Source: Paraoerskovia sediminicola
Lineage (GTDB): Bacteria > Actinomycetota > Actinomycetes > Actinomycetales > Cellulomonadaceae
Assembly: GCF_030296575.1 (NCBI RefSeq)
Contig: NZ_AP027729.1
Span: 1,178,001-1,242,000 of the forward strand
Length of the DNA stretch: 64,000 nt
Reading direction: 5' to 3'
Part shown: positions 16,618 through 25,031 of the stretch, piece by piece
How positions within the stretch are numbered: position 1 is the stretch's first letter
Layout of the letters: every line of letters starts with the position of its first letter
Program-made: the position numbers and the translations under genes
The notes under the pieces: model-generated
What the model was told of the DNA's origin: nothing
Database searches by the model: none
What the model saw: the letters and a program-made list of their open reading frames with translations, nothing else

Positions 16618-17715
16618 ATGCGCGCCATGGTGCTCAAGGAGTTCCGCGAGCTGCGGCGGGACAAGCGGACGCTCGCGATGCTGATCGGGCTGCCGCTGAT
16701 GCTCCTGATCATCTTCGGGTTCGCGGCGAACTTCACCGTCGACACCCTGGAGGTCGCGGTCGCCGGGTCCGACGCCGACCAGGTGGAGCAGCTCGTCGCG
16801 AGCAACCCCCAGGCGGAGGACGAGCTCGACATCGTGGCCACGGAGCCCGGCGAGGGCGAGGCGTGGGCCCGCGACCAGCTCGCCGACGACCACGCCGACC
16901 TCGCCGTCGTCACCGGCGACGGGCTCGCCGACGACTCGGGCGGCACGCCGCTCGTGCTGATCGACGGCTCGAACCTCTTCGCGGCGCAGGCGGCGAACGT
17001 CGTCGTCGCCGGCCTCGGCGACCAGGTCGACCACGAGGTGCTCTACAACCCCGACCTCACGACCTCGTGGGTCATGGTCCCGGCGCTGATCGGCCTGATC
17101 CTGACCTTCATCGGCACCCTGATCACGTCGATCGGGCTGGTCCGCGAGCGCGAGTCCGGGACTCTCGAGCAGCTCGCGGTCATGCCGTTCTCGTCGACCG
17201 CGGTGATCCTCGGCAAGATCACCCCGTACTTCCTGCTCGCCTGCGTCGACATGGTGATCGTCACCGTGCTCGGCATGTGGGTGTTCGACGTCCCCTTCAA
17301 CGGCAGCGTCGTCGCGTTCGTGCTCGGTGCCGGGATCTTCCTGTTCGCGGTGCTCGGCATCGGCGTCCTCATCTCCACCGTCTCGCAGAACACCGGCCAG
17401 GCCGTCCAGGTCGCGATGATGACGCTGCTCCCCCAGGTCCTGCTCTCGGGCATGATCTTCCCGCTCGACGCCATGGCCGCCGGGGTCCGGTGGATCGGCT
17501 ACCTGTTCCCGCTGACGTGGTTCACCAAGATCTCCCAGGGCGTGATGCTGCGCGACGCGTCGTGGGAGTACCTGGCGCTGCCGCTCGGGATCCTCGTGGT
17601 CATGGCGTGCGTCTTCTTCGGCCTCGCCGTGCTGCGGCTGCGCCGCTCGATCTCGCCCGCCCGGTCGCACACGCCCCAGGTCGAGGGCGCGGCCGACGGC
17701 GTGGAGGCCCGCTGA
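16618..17715 (+). CDS. ABC-2 family exporter permease (YhhJ-like)
   Basis: The 365-residue permease has one helix near the N-terminus (LKEFRELRRDKRTLAMLIGLP), a large extracytoplasmic domain (about 40-150) and five or six C-terminal helices, the ABC2_membrane_3 layout of YhhJ/DrrB-like exporters. Landmarks are RERESGTLEQLAVMPFSS and the conserved GMIFPLDAMA loop. A ggaggaggcc ribosome site precedes the ATG. The stop overlaps the next start (TGATG), so permease and ATPases form one coupled unit. A palindromic operator lies upstream. Probably a drug or lipid exporter. Confidence 0.88.
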   Translation: MRAMVLKEFRELRRDKRTLAMLIGLPLMLLIIFGFAANFTVDTLEVAVAGSDADQVEQLVASNPQAEDELDIVATEPGEGEAWARDQLADDHADLAVVTGDGLADDSGGTPLVLIDGSNLFAAQAANVVVAGLGDQVDHEVLYNPDLTTSWVMVPALIGLILTFIGTLITSIGLVRERESGTLEQLAVMPFSSTAVILGKITPYFLLACVDMVIVTVLGMWVFDVPFNGSVVAFVLGAGIFLFAVLGIGVLISTVSQNTGQAVQVAMMTLLPQVLLSGMIFPLDAMAAGVRWIGYLFPLTWFTKISQGVMLRDASWEYLALPLGILVVMACVFFGLAVLRLRRSISPARSHTPQVEGAADGVEAR

Positions 17716-18604
17716 TGTGGGGCGCCCGAGGCGTGCGCGTCTCGTTCGGCGACCTCGAGGCGCTCGCGGACGTCGACGCCGCCCTGCCCCCGGGCAGGTG
17801 ACCGCGCTCGTCGGCGGCGACGGGGCCGGCAAGACGACGCTGCTGCGCGCCCTGCTGGGTCGTGTCCCGCTCGACGGCGGCTCCGTGTCCGTGCCCGATC
17901 TGCGACGCGTCGGCTACCAACCCGCCACCAGCGGCGTGTGGCCCGCGCTCTCCGTCGACGAGAACGTCGAGTTCGTCGGGCGCGCGTACGGCATGTCCGG
18001 CGCCGAGGTCCGACGACGACGCGACACGCTCCTCGGTGCGGCGGGACTCGACGCCGCCGGTGACCGCCTCGGCCGCGAGCTCTCGGGCGGCATGCGCCAG
18101 AAGCTCGGGTTCTGCCTCGCGATGCTCCACGAGCCCGAGGTGCTGCTGCTCGACGAGCCCAGCACCGGCGTCGACCCGGTGAGCCGGGTCGAGCTCTGGA
18201 AGCTCGTCGCCGACGCCTCGACCGCCGGCGCCGCGGTCGCGATGACGACGACGTACCTGGACGAGGCGGAGCGCGCCGCGACCGTCGTCGCCCTCGACGC
18301 GGGCCACGTGCTCGCCGCCGGGGACCCGGCCGCGGTGCGGGACGCCGTCCCAGGGTGCGTGACGACGTCCGCCACCCGGCCGCCGGGCGAGCGGACCTGG
18401 CGGCGCGGGACGGCGTTCCACACGTGGCACCCAGAGCACCCAGAGCACCCCGAGCACCCCGTACACCCACGCCACGCCAAGGCGGCAGGTGGGGGCACCC
18501 CGCACGGCACCGTGATCGAACCGGACCTCGAGGACGCGTTGATCGCGCTCACCCTCGCCCGGACGGCCGCGCGGCCCGAGCAGCGCGAGGAGGCCGTCGC
18601 ATGA
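17715..18604 (+). CDS. ABC exporter ATPase 1 (apparent -1 frameshift)
   Basis: This is the first ATPase of the exporter. As written, the frame opened by the ATG at 17715 (overlapping the permease stop) reads 28 codons and stops at 17801, while the rest of the domain continues in another frame. Adding one C to the run at 17787-17791 would join ALPPG to QVTALVGGDGAGKTTLL and give a 296-residue protein. Walker A (GGDGAGKTT), signature LSGGMRQK, Walker B (VLLLDEPSTGVD) and an unusual C-terminal His-Pro-Glu repeat (HPEHPEHPEHP) follow. The break lies inside a small palindrome (cctgccc/gggcagg), where sequencing errors are common. The stop overlaps ATPase 2 by ATGA. Confidence 0.82.
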
Positions 18605-19557
18605 GCCGGACCACAGAAACTGACGGCGGCGCGACGGGCACGACGGGCTCCACCGGCCACACAGGCTCGTCGGGCGACTCGCGCTCCAAGACACTGATCG
18701 ACGCCCGCGACGTGTCCAAGAAGTTCGGGGAGTTCACCGCCGTCGACGGCATGTCGCTCGACGTCGGTGCTGGCGAGATCGTCGGGCTCCTCGGGGCGAA
18801 CGGGGCCGGCAAGACGACCCTGCTGCGCATGATCCTCGGCCTGGAGGCGGCGACGTCCGGCGCGATCAGCGTGCTGGGGACCAGCACCGCACGGGCGGAC
18901 CGGACCGCGCTCGGCTACGTGCCGCAGGGCCTCGGGCTCTACACCTCGCTCACGCTCGACCAGAACGTGGAGTTCGTCGCCGACGCGTTCGGCGTGACCG
19001 ACATCCCGCCGCTGCCCGCCGCGCTCGCCGCGGTGCGCACGCGCCAGGTCGCGTCGATCGGCCTCGGCCGGCAGCGGCAGCTCGCGTTCCACTGCGCGCT
19101 GCTCCACGCGCCGCGGCTCCTCGTGCTCGACGAGCCGACGTCCGGCGTGGACCCCCTCGCCCGCGCCCGCCTGTGGGACACGATCCACGCGCAGGCCGAC
19201 GCCGGGGTCGGCGTGCTCGTCACGACGCACTACATGCAGGAGGCCGAGCAGTGCACGCGGCTCGCGATCATGTCGCACGGGCGACCCGTGGCCCGCGGCA
19301 CGACCGCCGAGATCACGGCGAGCCACGAGGCCGTCGTCGTGCACGCCGACGACTGGTCGCGGGCGTTCGCCGCGCTCGGCGAGGCAGGGCTCCCCGTGAT
19401 GCTCGCCGGGCGGACGTCACGGGTCGCCGGCACCACGATCGAGGACGTCGACGCCGCCCTCGACGCGGCCGCTGTCCCGGCCCGGACCGAGACCGTGCCC
19501 GCGACGCTCGAGGAGACGATGGTCCTCGTCGAGCGGGCGGCGCGTCAGGCCGGCTGA
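18601..19557 (+). CDS. ABC exporter ATPase 2 with degenerate signature
   Basis: This 318-residue second ATPase has a Ser/Thr/Gly-rich leader (1-29), Walker A GANGAGKTT, Walker B RLLVLDEPTSGVD and the switch histidine in TTHYMQEAE. The usual LSGGQ signature is replaced by SIGLGRQRQ, which suggests that one ATP site of an ATPase 1/ATPase 2 heterodimer is inactive or altered, as in the fused double ATPases of RbbA/YhiH systems. Its ATG overlaps the ATPase 1 stop. The 3' end overlaps the convergent TetR gene by 13 bp. Confidence 0.88.
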   Translation: MSRTTETDGGATGTTGSTGHTGSSGDSRSKTLIDARDVSKKFGEFTAVDGMSLDVGAGEIVGLLGANGAGKTTLLRMILGLEAATSGAISVLGTSTARADRTALGYVPQGLGLYTSLTLDQNVEFVADAFGVTDIPPLPAALAAVRTRQVASIGLGRQRQLAFHCALLHAPRLLVLDEPTSGVDPLARARLWDTIHAQADAGVGVLVTTHYMQEAEQCTRLAIMSHGRPVARGTTAEITASHEAVVVHADDWSRAFAALGEAGLPVMLAGRTSRVAGTTIEDVDAALDAAAVPARTETVPATLEETMVLVERAARQAG

Positions 19558-20204
19558 GCGCCGGTCGCCCCTGGCTCGGGAAGCCCGTCGAGGTGCCCTT
19601 GGACGGCGGGCGCGACCCGGGCGACGACGTCGCCGACGTCGAGGTCCGCCAGCGGTGGGACCCGCACGAGGTAGCGCGTGATCGCGACACCGAGCAGGTG
19701 CGACATCGCGAGGACGAAGCCTTCCCTCCCGCCGGGCAGGAGGTCGATGTCCGGCGCGGCGACGACGCCGGAGAGCAGGCCGCGGAAGCGTTCACCCGCC
19801 ACCTCGTTGCTGAGCGCGGACCTCGCGAGCACGCGCATCTGCCCGCCCGTGGACGGGTCCTCCCAGAGGGAGAGGTACCCACGGGTGAGGCGGACCCCGC
19901 GCTCTGCGGCGGGTCCGGCGAGCGCGGTCGCCAGCACCTGGGGCGCACCGGCAGGCAGCTCCAGGGTCGCGGCGAACAGCCCGTCCTTGTTCCCGAAGTA
20001 GTGCGAGAGCAGCGCCACGTCGAAGCCCGCGGCCGCGGCGATCGAGCGGAGGGTCGCTCCTCGGTAGCCGTTGGCGGCGAACTCCCGGCGGGCCGCCGAC
20101 AGGATGACCTCTCGGTTGCTGCCGTCGCTCCCGACCGGTCGCCCGGCACGGGCACCCCCGGTGCGCGCTGCACTCATGCTCCGCATGCTAGCGCCAGAGG
20201 TCAT
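19545..20204 (-). CDS. TetR family transcriptional regulator
   Basis: The 219-residue protein has an N-terminal TetR helix-turn-helix (about 30-75; landmarks REVILSAARREFAANGYRGATLRSIAAAAGFDVALLSHYFGNK, read in part) and an all-helical ligand domain. The C-terminal ligand pocket is of the TetR_C family seen with efflux regulators. It lies convergent to the ABC exporter operon and most likely represses it through the palindrome at 16560-16575. Alternative starts at 20186 and 20177 are possible; none has a strong ribosome site, so the start is uncertain. Confidence 0.85.
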   Translation of the reverse strand: MTSGASMRSMSAARTGGARAGRPVGSDGSNREVILSAARREFAANGYRGATLRSIAAAAGFDVALLSHYFGNKDGLFAATLELPAGAPQVLATALAGPAAERGVRLTRGYLSLWEDPSTGGQMRVLARSALSNEVAGERFRGLLSGVVAAPDIDLLPGGREGFVLAMSHLLGVAITRYLVRVPPLADLDVGDVVARVAPAVQGHLDGLPEPGATGAQPA

Positions 20205-20223
20205 CGCACGTTGAGGAGCCCCG

Positions 20224-21018
20224 TCAGGATCCCTCGTACTCCGCGAACGCCGCCTCGAACGCGGCGGTGTGCGCCCGGTAGCTCGCCGCGATCCGCTGGG
20301 CGTCCGTCGCGGCCGCCGTCACGTCCTCCGTGTCGGCCGTGGCCGGGTCGAGGTCGGCGTACGTCTTCTCGTGGGCGGCGAGGTCGCGGTCGTCCTGGTC
20401 GATGCCGTTCGACGCGTCACGCAGGGCGATCTCGGCGTCGGTGGCGTAGTGCTCGACGGTGAAGCCGTCGGCGTCGAGCACCGCGTGGGCCTCGTCCTTC
20501 GCCGCGCGCGCGTCGTCCAGCGCCGCCGTGTACGCCGCGGCTGCCGCCTCAGGAGACCTCGCCTCGCCGAGCTCGTCGGCCATCTCGTCCGCGACTGCCG
20601 ACGCGTCGTCGACCTTCGTCTGGATCCGCGAGTTCTCCTCCTCCAGCGCCTCCGCCGACGCGTCCACCGGTGCGAGCGCCGGCGCGACCGTCAGGTCCTG
20701 GGTGCTGTCCAGCGTCTCGGAGATCCGGTCGAGGAGGTCGTCGGGGAGACCGGCCGGGCTCTGCCGGAGGGCGTCGAGCTCGGTGTACCCCTGCTCGATC
20801 GTGTCGAGCAGCTGCTCGTACTGCTGGACGAGCTCGGCGTTGGTCGCGAGCGCCGCGCTGGTGTCCTCGTCCTGCCCGCAGGCCGTCAGGGACGTTCCGA
20901 GGACCACCGCGATGCCGAGGGACGCGGCCGCCCGGGCAGGTCGCGAGCGCCGCAGACCGTGCCCCGAGCCCTGCTCCGAGTCCTGTCGCGCACGGGGTCG
21001 CGTGCCGGTGGTGCTCAT
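20224..21018 (-). CDS. Predicted helical lipoprotein, unknown function
   Basis: The 264-residue protein has an arginine-rich start, a hydrophobic stretch at about 31-45 and a lipobox LTAC with C47, so it should be a membrane-anchored lipoprotein. The mature part is rich in Ala, Asp and Glu and is almost entirely predicted helical with coiled-coil character (QQYEQLLDTIEQGYTELDAL; AEALEEENSRIQTKVDDA). I do not recognise a named family. The ATG is preceded by acggag. It stands alone, between the TetR gene and a 508-bp spacer. Confidence 0.75.
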   Translation of the reverse strand: MSTTGTRPRARQDSEQGSGHGLRRSRPARAAASLGIAVVLGTSLTACGQDEDTSAALATNAELVQQYEQLLDTIEQGYTELDALRQSPAGLPDDLLDRISETLDSTQDLTVAPALAPVDASAEALEEENSRIQTKVDDASAVADEMADELGEARSPEAAAAAYTAALDDARAAKDEAHAVLDADGFTVEHYATDAEIALRDASNGIDQDDRDLAAHEKTYADLDPATADTEDVTAAATDAQRIAASYRAHTAAFEAAFAEYEGS

Positions 21019-21526
21019 TCGATCTCCGTCTTCGTGCGGGGTGGACCGGCCGGATCGGGCCGGTCCCGGGTGGCCGCGACCGCCGTCGAGCGGTCCGCGT
21101 CGCCGCCCACACCGTACAAGCGACGGCCGCCACCGACAGCACCGACAGCACCGCCTGCACGTGGCCGGCCCCGACCCGCCCGCTGCAGGACCGGCGTAGC
21201 ATCGAAGGACCATGACGACCCGGACCACGAGCGAGCCGACGCGGACCCTTCCGCGCGCGGGCTGCGCAGGGAGCGGGGCGGCCGTCGCGGCCTGCTCGGC
21301 GTCGGCCCTGGCCCGCGCCGCACGCTGAACAGTCCCGGGACCTCCCCGAGCCAGACCTGATCTGCCCCGCTTCCGCACGCCCCCTGTCCGTCACCGGACA
21401 TCGAGAGGGCGCCGGACGCCGTCGGGCACGCCGGTCCCGACGTCCAGCCTGCGCACGGGTCCCCCAGGACCCTGCCGCCGCCGTCCGACGGACGCGCGCG
21501 GCCCCGGACGACGGAAGCCGTGACCC
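21019..21526. other. 508-bp spacer without a recognised gene
   Basis: This spacer separates the divergent lipoprotein and FBP-domain genes. The only coding candidate is a 38-codon frame at 21212-21328, which has a gaagga site 5 bp upstream but an Ala-rich product with no recognisable motif. No tRNA-like or strong hairpin structure was seen. It probably holds both promoters. Confidence 0.4.
21212..21328 (+). other. Possible 38-residue small ORF
   Basis: This ATG frame follows gaagga at a suitable distance and ends at TGA 21326-21328. The product is Thr/Ala/Arg-rich with two Cys residues and resembles nothing I know. It could be a leader peptide or chance. Confidence 0.15.
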
Positions 21527-22030
21527 ATGGAACCCCTGACCGAGAAGCAGATCCGCAGCTCTTTCATCAATGCCTCGCGCCGCGAGGCGGCGCAGGCGAC
21601 TCTGCCCGACCTCGATGCGCTCGACTGGACCGCGCTCGACTACCTCGGGTGGCGCGACCGCAAGGCCCCGCTGTCGTCGTACGTCGTGGTCGAGATCGAC
21701 GGCGAGCCGCGCGGCGTCCTGCTGCGCGCCAGCGACCCGAGCCTGCGCGGGCGGCGCAAGGCCGTCTGCAACTGGTGCGAGGACGTCGTCGTCACCGAGG
21801 ACGTCAGCCTCTACGTCGCCCGTCGCGGCGGGGCGTCGGGCCGGCGCGGCAACACGATCGGCACGATGATCTGCACCGAGTTCCTCTGCTCGCAGAACGT
21901 GCGCCGCACCCCGACCTTCACGGAGGCCGGCAACGACCCGGTCGCCGCCGAGCTCATCGTCGAGCGCCGCGTCGCGGGCCTGCGCGAGCGCTCCGCGAAG
22001 TTCGTCGCCGAGGTGCTGAGCACGCGCTGA
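21527..22030 (+). CDS. FBP-domain (FusB-like treble-clef zinc finger) protein
   Basis: The 167-residue protein shows the C-terminal treble-clef zinc finger of elongation factor G-binding proteins: CNWC in the middle and CTEFLC about 40 residues later, giving four zinc ligands. FusB-type proteins bind EF-G and help release it from stalled ribosomes, in firmicutes giving fusidic acid resistance. Actinobacterial FBP proteins are mostly uncharacterised, so the EF-G role is inferred from the family. The N-terminal part (MEPLTEKQIRSSFINASRRE) is helical. A hairpin terminator follows. Confidence 0.85.
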   Translation: MEPLTEKQIRSSFINASRREAAQATLPDLDALDWTALDYLGWRDRKAPLSSYVVVEIDGEPRGVLLRASDPSLRGRRKAVCNWCEDVVVTEDVSLYVARRGGASGRRGNTIGTMICTEFLCSQNVRRTPTFTEAGNDPVAAELIVERRVAGLRERSAKFVAEVLSTR

Positions 22031-22043
22031 CCCGGCCGGGCAC

Positions 22044-22079
22044 GGCCTGGCGTGAGCACCTCCCGGCTCACGTCAGGCC
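22044..22079. terminator. Bidirectional terminator hairpin
   Basis: A 14-bp stem with one G-T pair (22044-22057 with 22066-22079) and an 8-nt loop lies 13 bases after the FBP gene stop, between convergent genes. Confidence 0.7.
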
Positions 22080-22117
22080 GCGCGCGCCGTGACGTCAGCG
22101 GCCTGCGGCGGCACGGT

Positions 22118-22549
22118 TCAGCCGGCGAGCTCGACCGGCTCGACGCCGAGCTCGCTGATCAGCGTCAGGACCCGCCCGCGGATCTCGTCGCGGATCGGGC
22201 GCACGGCGGCGATGCCCTGACCGGCCGGGTCGGCCAGCGCCCAGTCCTCGTACCGCTTGCCGGGGAAGATCGGACAGGCGTCGCCGCAGCCCATGGTGAT
22301 GACGGCGTCCGAGGCCTGGACCGCCTCGGTCGTCAGGACCTTGGGCACCTCGGCGCGGATGTCGATGCCGACCTCGAGCATCGCCTCGACGGCGGTCGGG
22401 TTGATCTGGTCCGCGGGCATCGACCCGGCGGAGCGCACCTCGACGGCACCTCCCGACAGGGCGCGCAGGAATCCGGCGGCCATCTGCGAGCGGCCGGCGT
22501 TGTGCACGCAGACGAACAGGGCGGACGGCGTAGCGGTGGTCTCGGTCAT
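22118..22549 (-). CDS. arsC: Arsenate reductase (low-molecular-weight phosphatase type)
   Basis: This 143-residue ArsC reduces arsenate to arsenite, which Acr3 then exports. The P-loop nucleophile motif is CVHNAGRS with C14, and two further cysteines sit in MGCGDACPIFPGKRYEDW (C88, C92), the thioredoxin/mycothiol-linked arrangement. It has a strong ggaggcaac ribosome site. It is the third gene of the operon acr3, arsR-arsC fusion, arsC, separated from the fusion by an 18-bp tandem repeat. Its presence makes a second reductase beside the fused one. Confidence 0.92.
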   Translation of the reverse strand: MTETTATPSALFVCVHNAGRSQMAAGFLRALSGGAVEVRSAGSMPADQINPTAVEAMLEVGIDIRAEVPKVLTTEAVQASDAVITMGCGDACPIFPGKRYEDWALADPAGQGIAAVRPIRDEIRGRVLTLISELGVEPVELAG

Positions 22550-22582
22550 GGTGTTGCCTCCGGGTCGTTCGGGTCAGTCGGT

Positions 22583-22636
22583 CAGGTCGGTCGGTCAGGT
22601 CAGGTCGGTCGGTCAGGTCAGGTCGGTCGGTCAGGA
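22583..22636. repeat. 18-bp tandem repeat, three copies
   Basis: Three head-to-tail copies of caggtcggtcggtcaggt (22583-22600, 22601-22618, 22619-22636; last copy one mismatch) fill most of the space between the two arsenate reductase genes and overlap the 3' end of the fusion gene, whose stop codon at 22631-22633 lies in the third copy. Confidence 0.85.
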
Positions 22637-23701
22637 CACGTCGGTCAGGTCGAGGTCGGGGACGAGGTCGGCGAGCAGCGCGCGCACACGTGCGTCGATC
22701 TCGTCGCGGATCGCTGCGACGCCCGCGGGCGAGGCCAGCGCCGGGTCCCCGACGAGCCAGTCCTCGTAGCGCTTGCCCGGCAGGACGGGGCACACGTCGC
22801 CGCAGCCCATCGACACGACGACGTCCGCCGCACGCACGGCGTCGTCGGTCAGCGGCTTGGGGAACGCGTCGTCCACCACGCCGAGCTCGGCGAGGACAGG
22901 GCGGACGCCGGCGTGGACCTCGGCGGCAGGCGTCGACCCTGCCGACCGGACCACGACGCGGTCGCCCGCGTACCGGTGGACGAGCGCCGCCGCGAGCTGC
23001 GAACGACCGGCGTTCGCGACGCAGAGGAACAGGACCTGCGGGCGGGCGTCGGCAGGGCGCGTGGCGTCGGCGAGCCTCTGCCGCGCGAACCGCTCGGTGA
23101 GGGGGACGAGGTGCGCCGAGATCTTCGCCGTGCGCGCCAGCCCGGTGTACGACTCGCGCACGATCCGTCGGACCGCGGGCTCGGGCAGCTCCGGGAACCG
23201 GGCGGCGAGCCTTTCCGACAGCCGGTCGAGCGACGCGTCCACGTCGGCGAGGCCCGTGATGTGGTGCGCGGCGTCGTCCGCCTCGGCGCGGGACGTCACC
23301 GACAGCGCCGCCGGAGCGAACACGTCGAGCAGCGTGGCGACGGCGCCCCGGTAGTCGGGATCGATGCGGTACCAGACCCAGGTGCCCCGACGCTCGGAGG
23401 TCAGCAGGCCGACCTCGCGCATCACCTTGAGGTGGTGGGAGACGGTGGGCTGGGAGACGTCCGTGAGCGCCGCGAGGTCGCAGACGCAGGCCTCGCCCGT
23501 CGGTGCGGTCGCGATGAACGACAGCATGCGCAGGCGCAGCGGTTCGGCGAGGGCCTTCAGGGTCGCGGAGACGGTGCCGGCGACGTCCTCCCCGATGGCG
23601 TGCGACTCGGGGTGCGGCGTGCAGTCCTCCGCGCCACCGATCTGCTCGGTGGCGGCCGGCGACGGCGCCCTGTCGGTCGCGCTCCGGGTCGGGGTGCTCA
23701 T
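22631..23701 (-). CDS. ArsR repressor fused to arsenate reductase
   Basis: The 356-residue protein joins an N-terminal ArsR winged helix (about 42-120) to a C-terminal low-molecular-weight arsenate reductase (about 222-350). The ArsR part has the metal motif ACVCDLA (C72, C74) and the DNA-reading helix QPTVSHHLKVM. A helical linker at about 140-215 resembles the three-helix bundle found before some actinobacterial ArsC domains. The reductase has P-loop CVANAGRS (C227) and MGCGDVCPVLPGK (C300, C304). One polypeptide thus senses arsenite and reduces arsenate. Its ATG overlaps the acr3 stop (ATGA at 23698-23701). Confidence 0.92.
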   Translation of the reverse strand: MSTPTRSATDRAPSPAATEQIGGAEDCTPHPESHAIGEDVAGTVSATLKALAEPLRLRMLSFIATAPTGEACVCDLAALTDVSQPTVSHHLKVMREVGLLTSERRGTWVWYRIDPDYRGAVATLLDVFAPAALSVTSRAEADDAAHHITGLADVDASLDRLSERLAARFPELPEPAVRRIVRESYTGLARTAKISAHLVPLTERFARQRLADATRPADARPQVLFLCVANAGRSQLAAALVHRYAGDRVVVRSAGSTPAAEVHAGVRPVLAELGVVDDAFPKPLTDDAVRAADVVVSMGCGDVCPVLPGKRYEDWLVGDPALASPAGVAAIRDEIDARVRALLADLVPDLDLTDVS

Positions 23702-24855
23702 GAGCGTGCCTCTTCCGTGAGGGGTGGTGCGGTGTGCGGACGTGCGGCGTCACCGGCCCCGTCGGCGGGGACAGGCGTCGCGTACGGGTCGACGTGGAAC
23801 CACCGACGACCCAGCCAGAGCGAGACGTAGACGAGGCCGACGAGCACGGGGACCTCGACGAGCGGGCCGACGACGCCGGCCAGCGCCTGGCCGGACGTCG
23901 CGCCGAAGGTCCCGATCGCGACGGCGATCGCCAGCTCGAAGTTGTTGCCCGCGGCGGTGAAGGCGAGCGTCGTGGACCGCGCGTAGCCGAGGTCCAGCAT
24001 CTTGCCCACGACGATGCCGATGCCCCACATGACGGCGAAGTACACCAGGAGCGGGAGCGCGATGCGGGCGACGTCGAGCGGGTTCGAGGTCACGGCCTCG
24101 CCCTGCAGCGCGAAGAGCAGCACGATCGTGAACAGCAGGCCGTACAGGGCCCACGGGCCGATGCGCGGGAGGAACCGCTCCTCGTACCAGTCGCGCCCCT
24201 TGGCCCGCTCCCCGATCCAGCGCGACGCGAATCCGGCGACGAGCGGTATCCCGAGGAACACCAGGACGTTCAGCGCGATCTGCCCGATCGACACGTCCAA
24301 CCCTTGCGTGTCGAGACCCAGCCAGCCGGGCAGGACCGTCAGGTAGAACCAGCCGAGCAGCGAGAACGCGACGACCTGGAACACGGAGTTGATCGCGACG
24401 AGCACGGCTGCCGCCTCACGGTCACCGCACGCGAGGTCGTTCCAGATGACGACCATGGCGATGCAGCGGGCCAGGCCGACGATGATCAGGCCGGTGCGGT
24501 ACTCGGGGAGGTCGGGCAGGAACGCCCAGGCGAGGGAGAACATCAGCGCGGGGCCGACGACCCAGTTCAGCACCAGCGAGGAGACGAGCAGCTTCTTGTC
24601 GCCCGTCACTGCGGCGACCTTGTCGTAGCGCACCTTCGCGAGCACCGGGTACATCATCACGAGCAGGCCGAGCGCGATCGGGATCGAGATCCCGCCGACC
24701 TCCATCGAGGCCAGGACGTCCGAGACGCCCGGGACGAACCGGCCGAGGAGGACGCCGCCGACCATCGCCAGGCCGATCCAGAGCGGGAGCCACCGGTCGA
24801 GCGTCGAGAGCCGGCCACGCGGGTCCGCGGTCGCAGGAGAGGGTTGATTCGACAT
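23698..24855 (-). CDS. acr3: Acr3-type arsenite efflux transporter
   Basis: This 385-residue carrier has about ten membrane helices and belongs to the Acr3 (BASS superfamily) arsenite exporters. The essential cysteine lies in the family signature GLARCIAMVVIWNDLA (C131), and the second conserved block AFTAAGNNFELAIAVAI is intact. It is the first gene of the ars operon. An ArsR-like operator sits only 9 bp before the ATG and there is no good ribosome site, so translation may start on a leaderless message. Confidence 0.93.
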   Translation of the reverse strand: MSNQPSPATADPRGRLSTLDRWLPLWIGLAMVGGVLLGRFVPGVSDVLASMEVGGISIPIALGLLVMMYPVLAKVRYDKVAAVTGDKKLLVSSLVLNWVVGPALMFSLAWAFLPDLPEYRTGLIIVGLARCIAMVVIWNDLACGDREAAAVLVAINSVFQVVAFSLLGWFYLTVLPGWLGLDTQGLDVSIGQIALNVLVFLGIPLVAGFASRWIGERAKGRDWYEERFLPRIGPWALYGLLFTIVLLFALQGEAVTSNPLDVARIALPLLVYFAVMWGIGIVVGKMLDLGYARSTTLAFTAAGNNFELAIAVAIGTFGATSGQALAGVVGPLVEVPVLVGLVYVSLWLGRRWFHVDPYATPVPADGAGDAARPHTAPPLTEEARS

Positions 24856-24864
24856 GCGTCTATG

Positions 24865-24878
24865 TTGACAGATATCAA
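24865..24878. promoter_or_regulatory. ArsR/SmtB-type operator of the ars operon
   Basis: The inverted repeat ttga-cagata-tcaa in an AT-rich patch matches the known ArsR/SmtB style (ATCAA/TTGAT half-sites). It lies 9 bp upstream of the acr3 ATG, where it would overlap the promoter. The repressor is presumably the ArsR-ArsC fusion made from this operon. Confidence 0.7.
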
Positions 24879-25031
24879 TACAACGCACAAGCGTCCTGGG
24901 GCGTGACGGTCGCACGAGGTCTCGCCGGGGCCGCGCACCGGTACCTACCGGGCGGTAGCAGTTCCGCCTGCGGCCCGCTACCCTCACGACGTGCCGACTA
25001 CACGTGGGCACGAGGGGCAGGAGCGCGCTGC

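Noticed and set aside
17715..17801. Programmed frameshifting in the ABC ATPase gene
   Set aside because: There is no slippery heptamer, and eleven similar deletions elsewhere in the window make a common sequencing cause more likely.
22560..22640. A possible CRISPR-like array between the arsenate reductase genes
   Set aside because: The 18-bp units are directly abutting with no spacers, so this is a simple tandem repeat.
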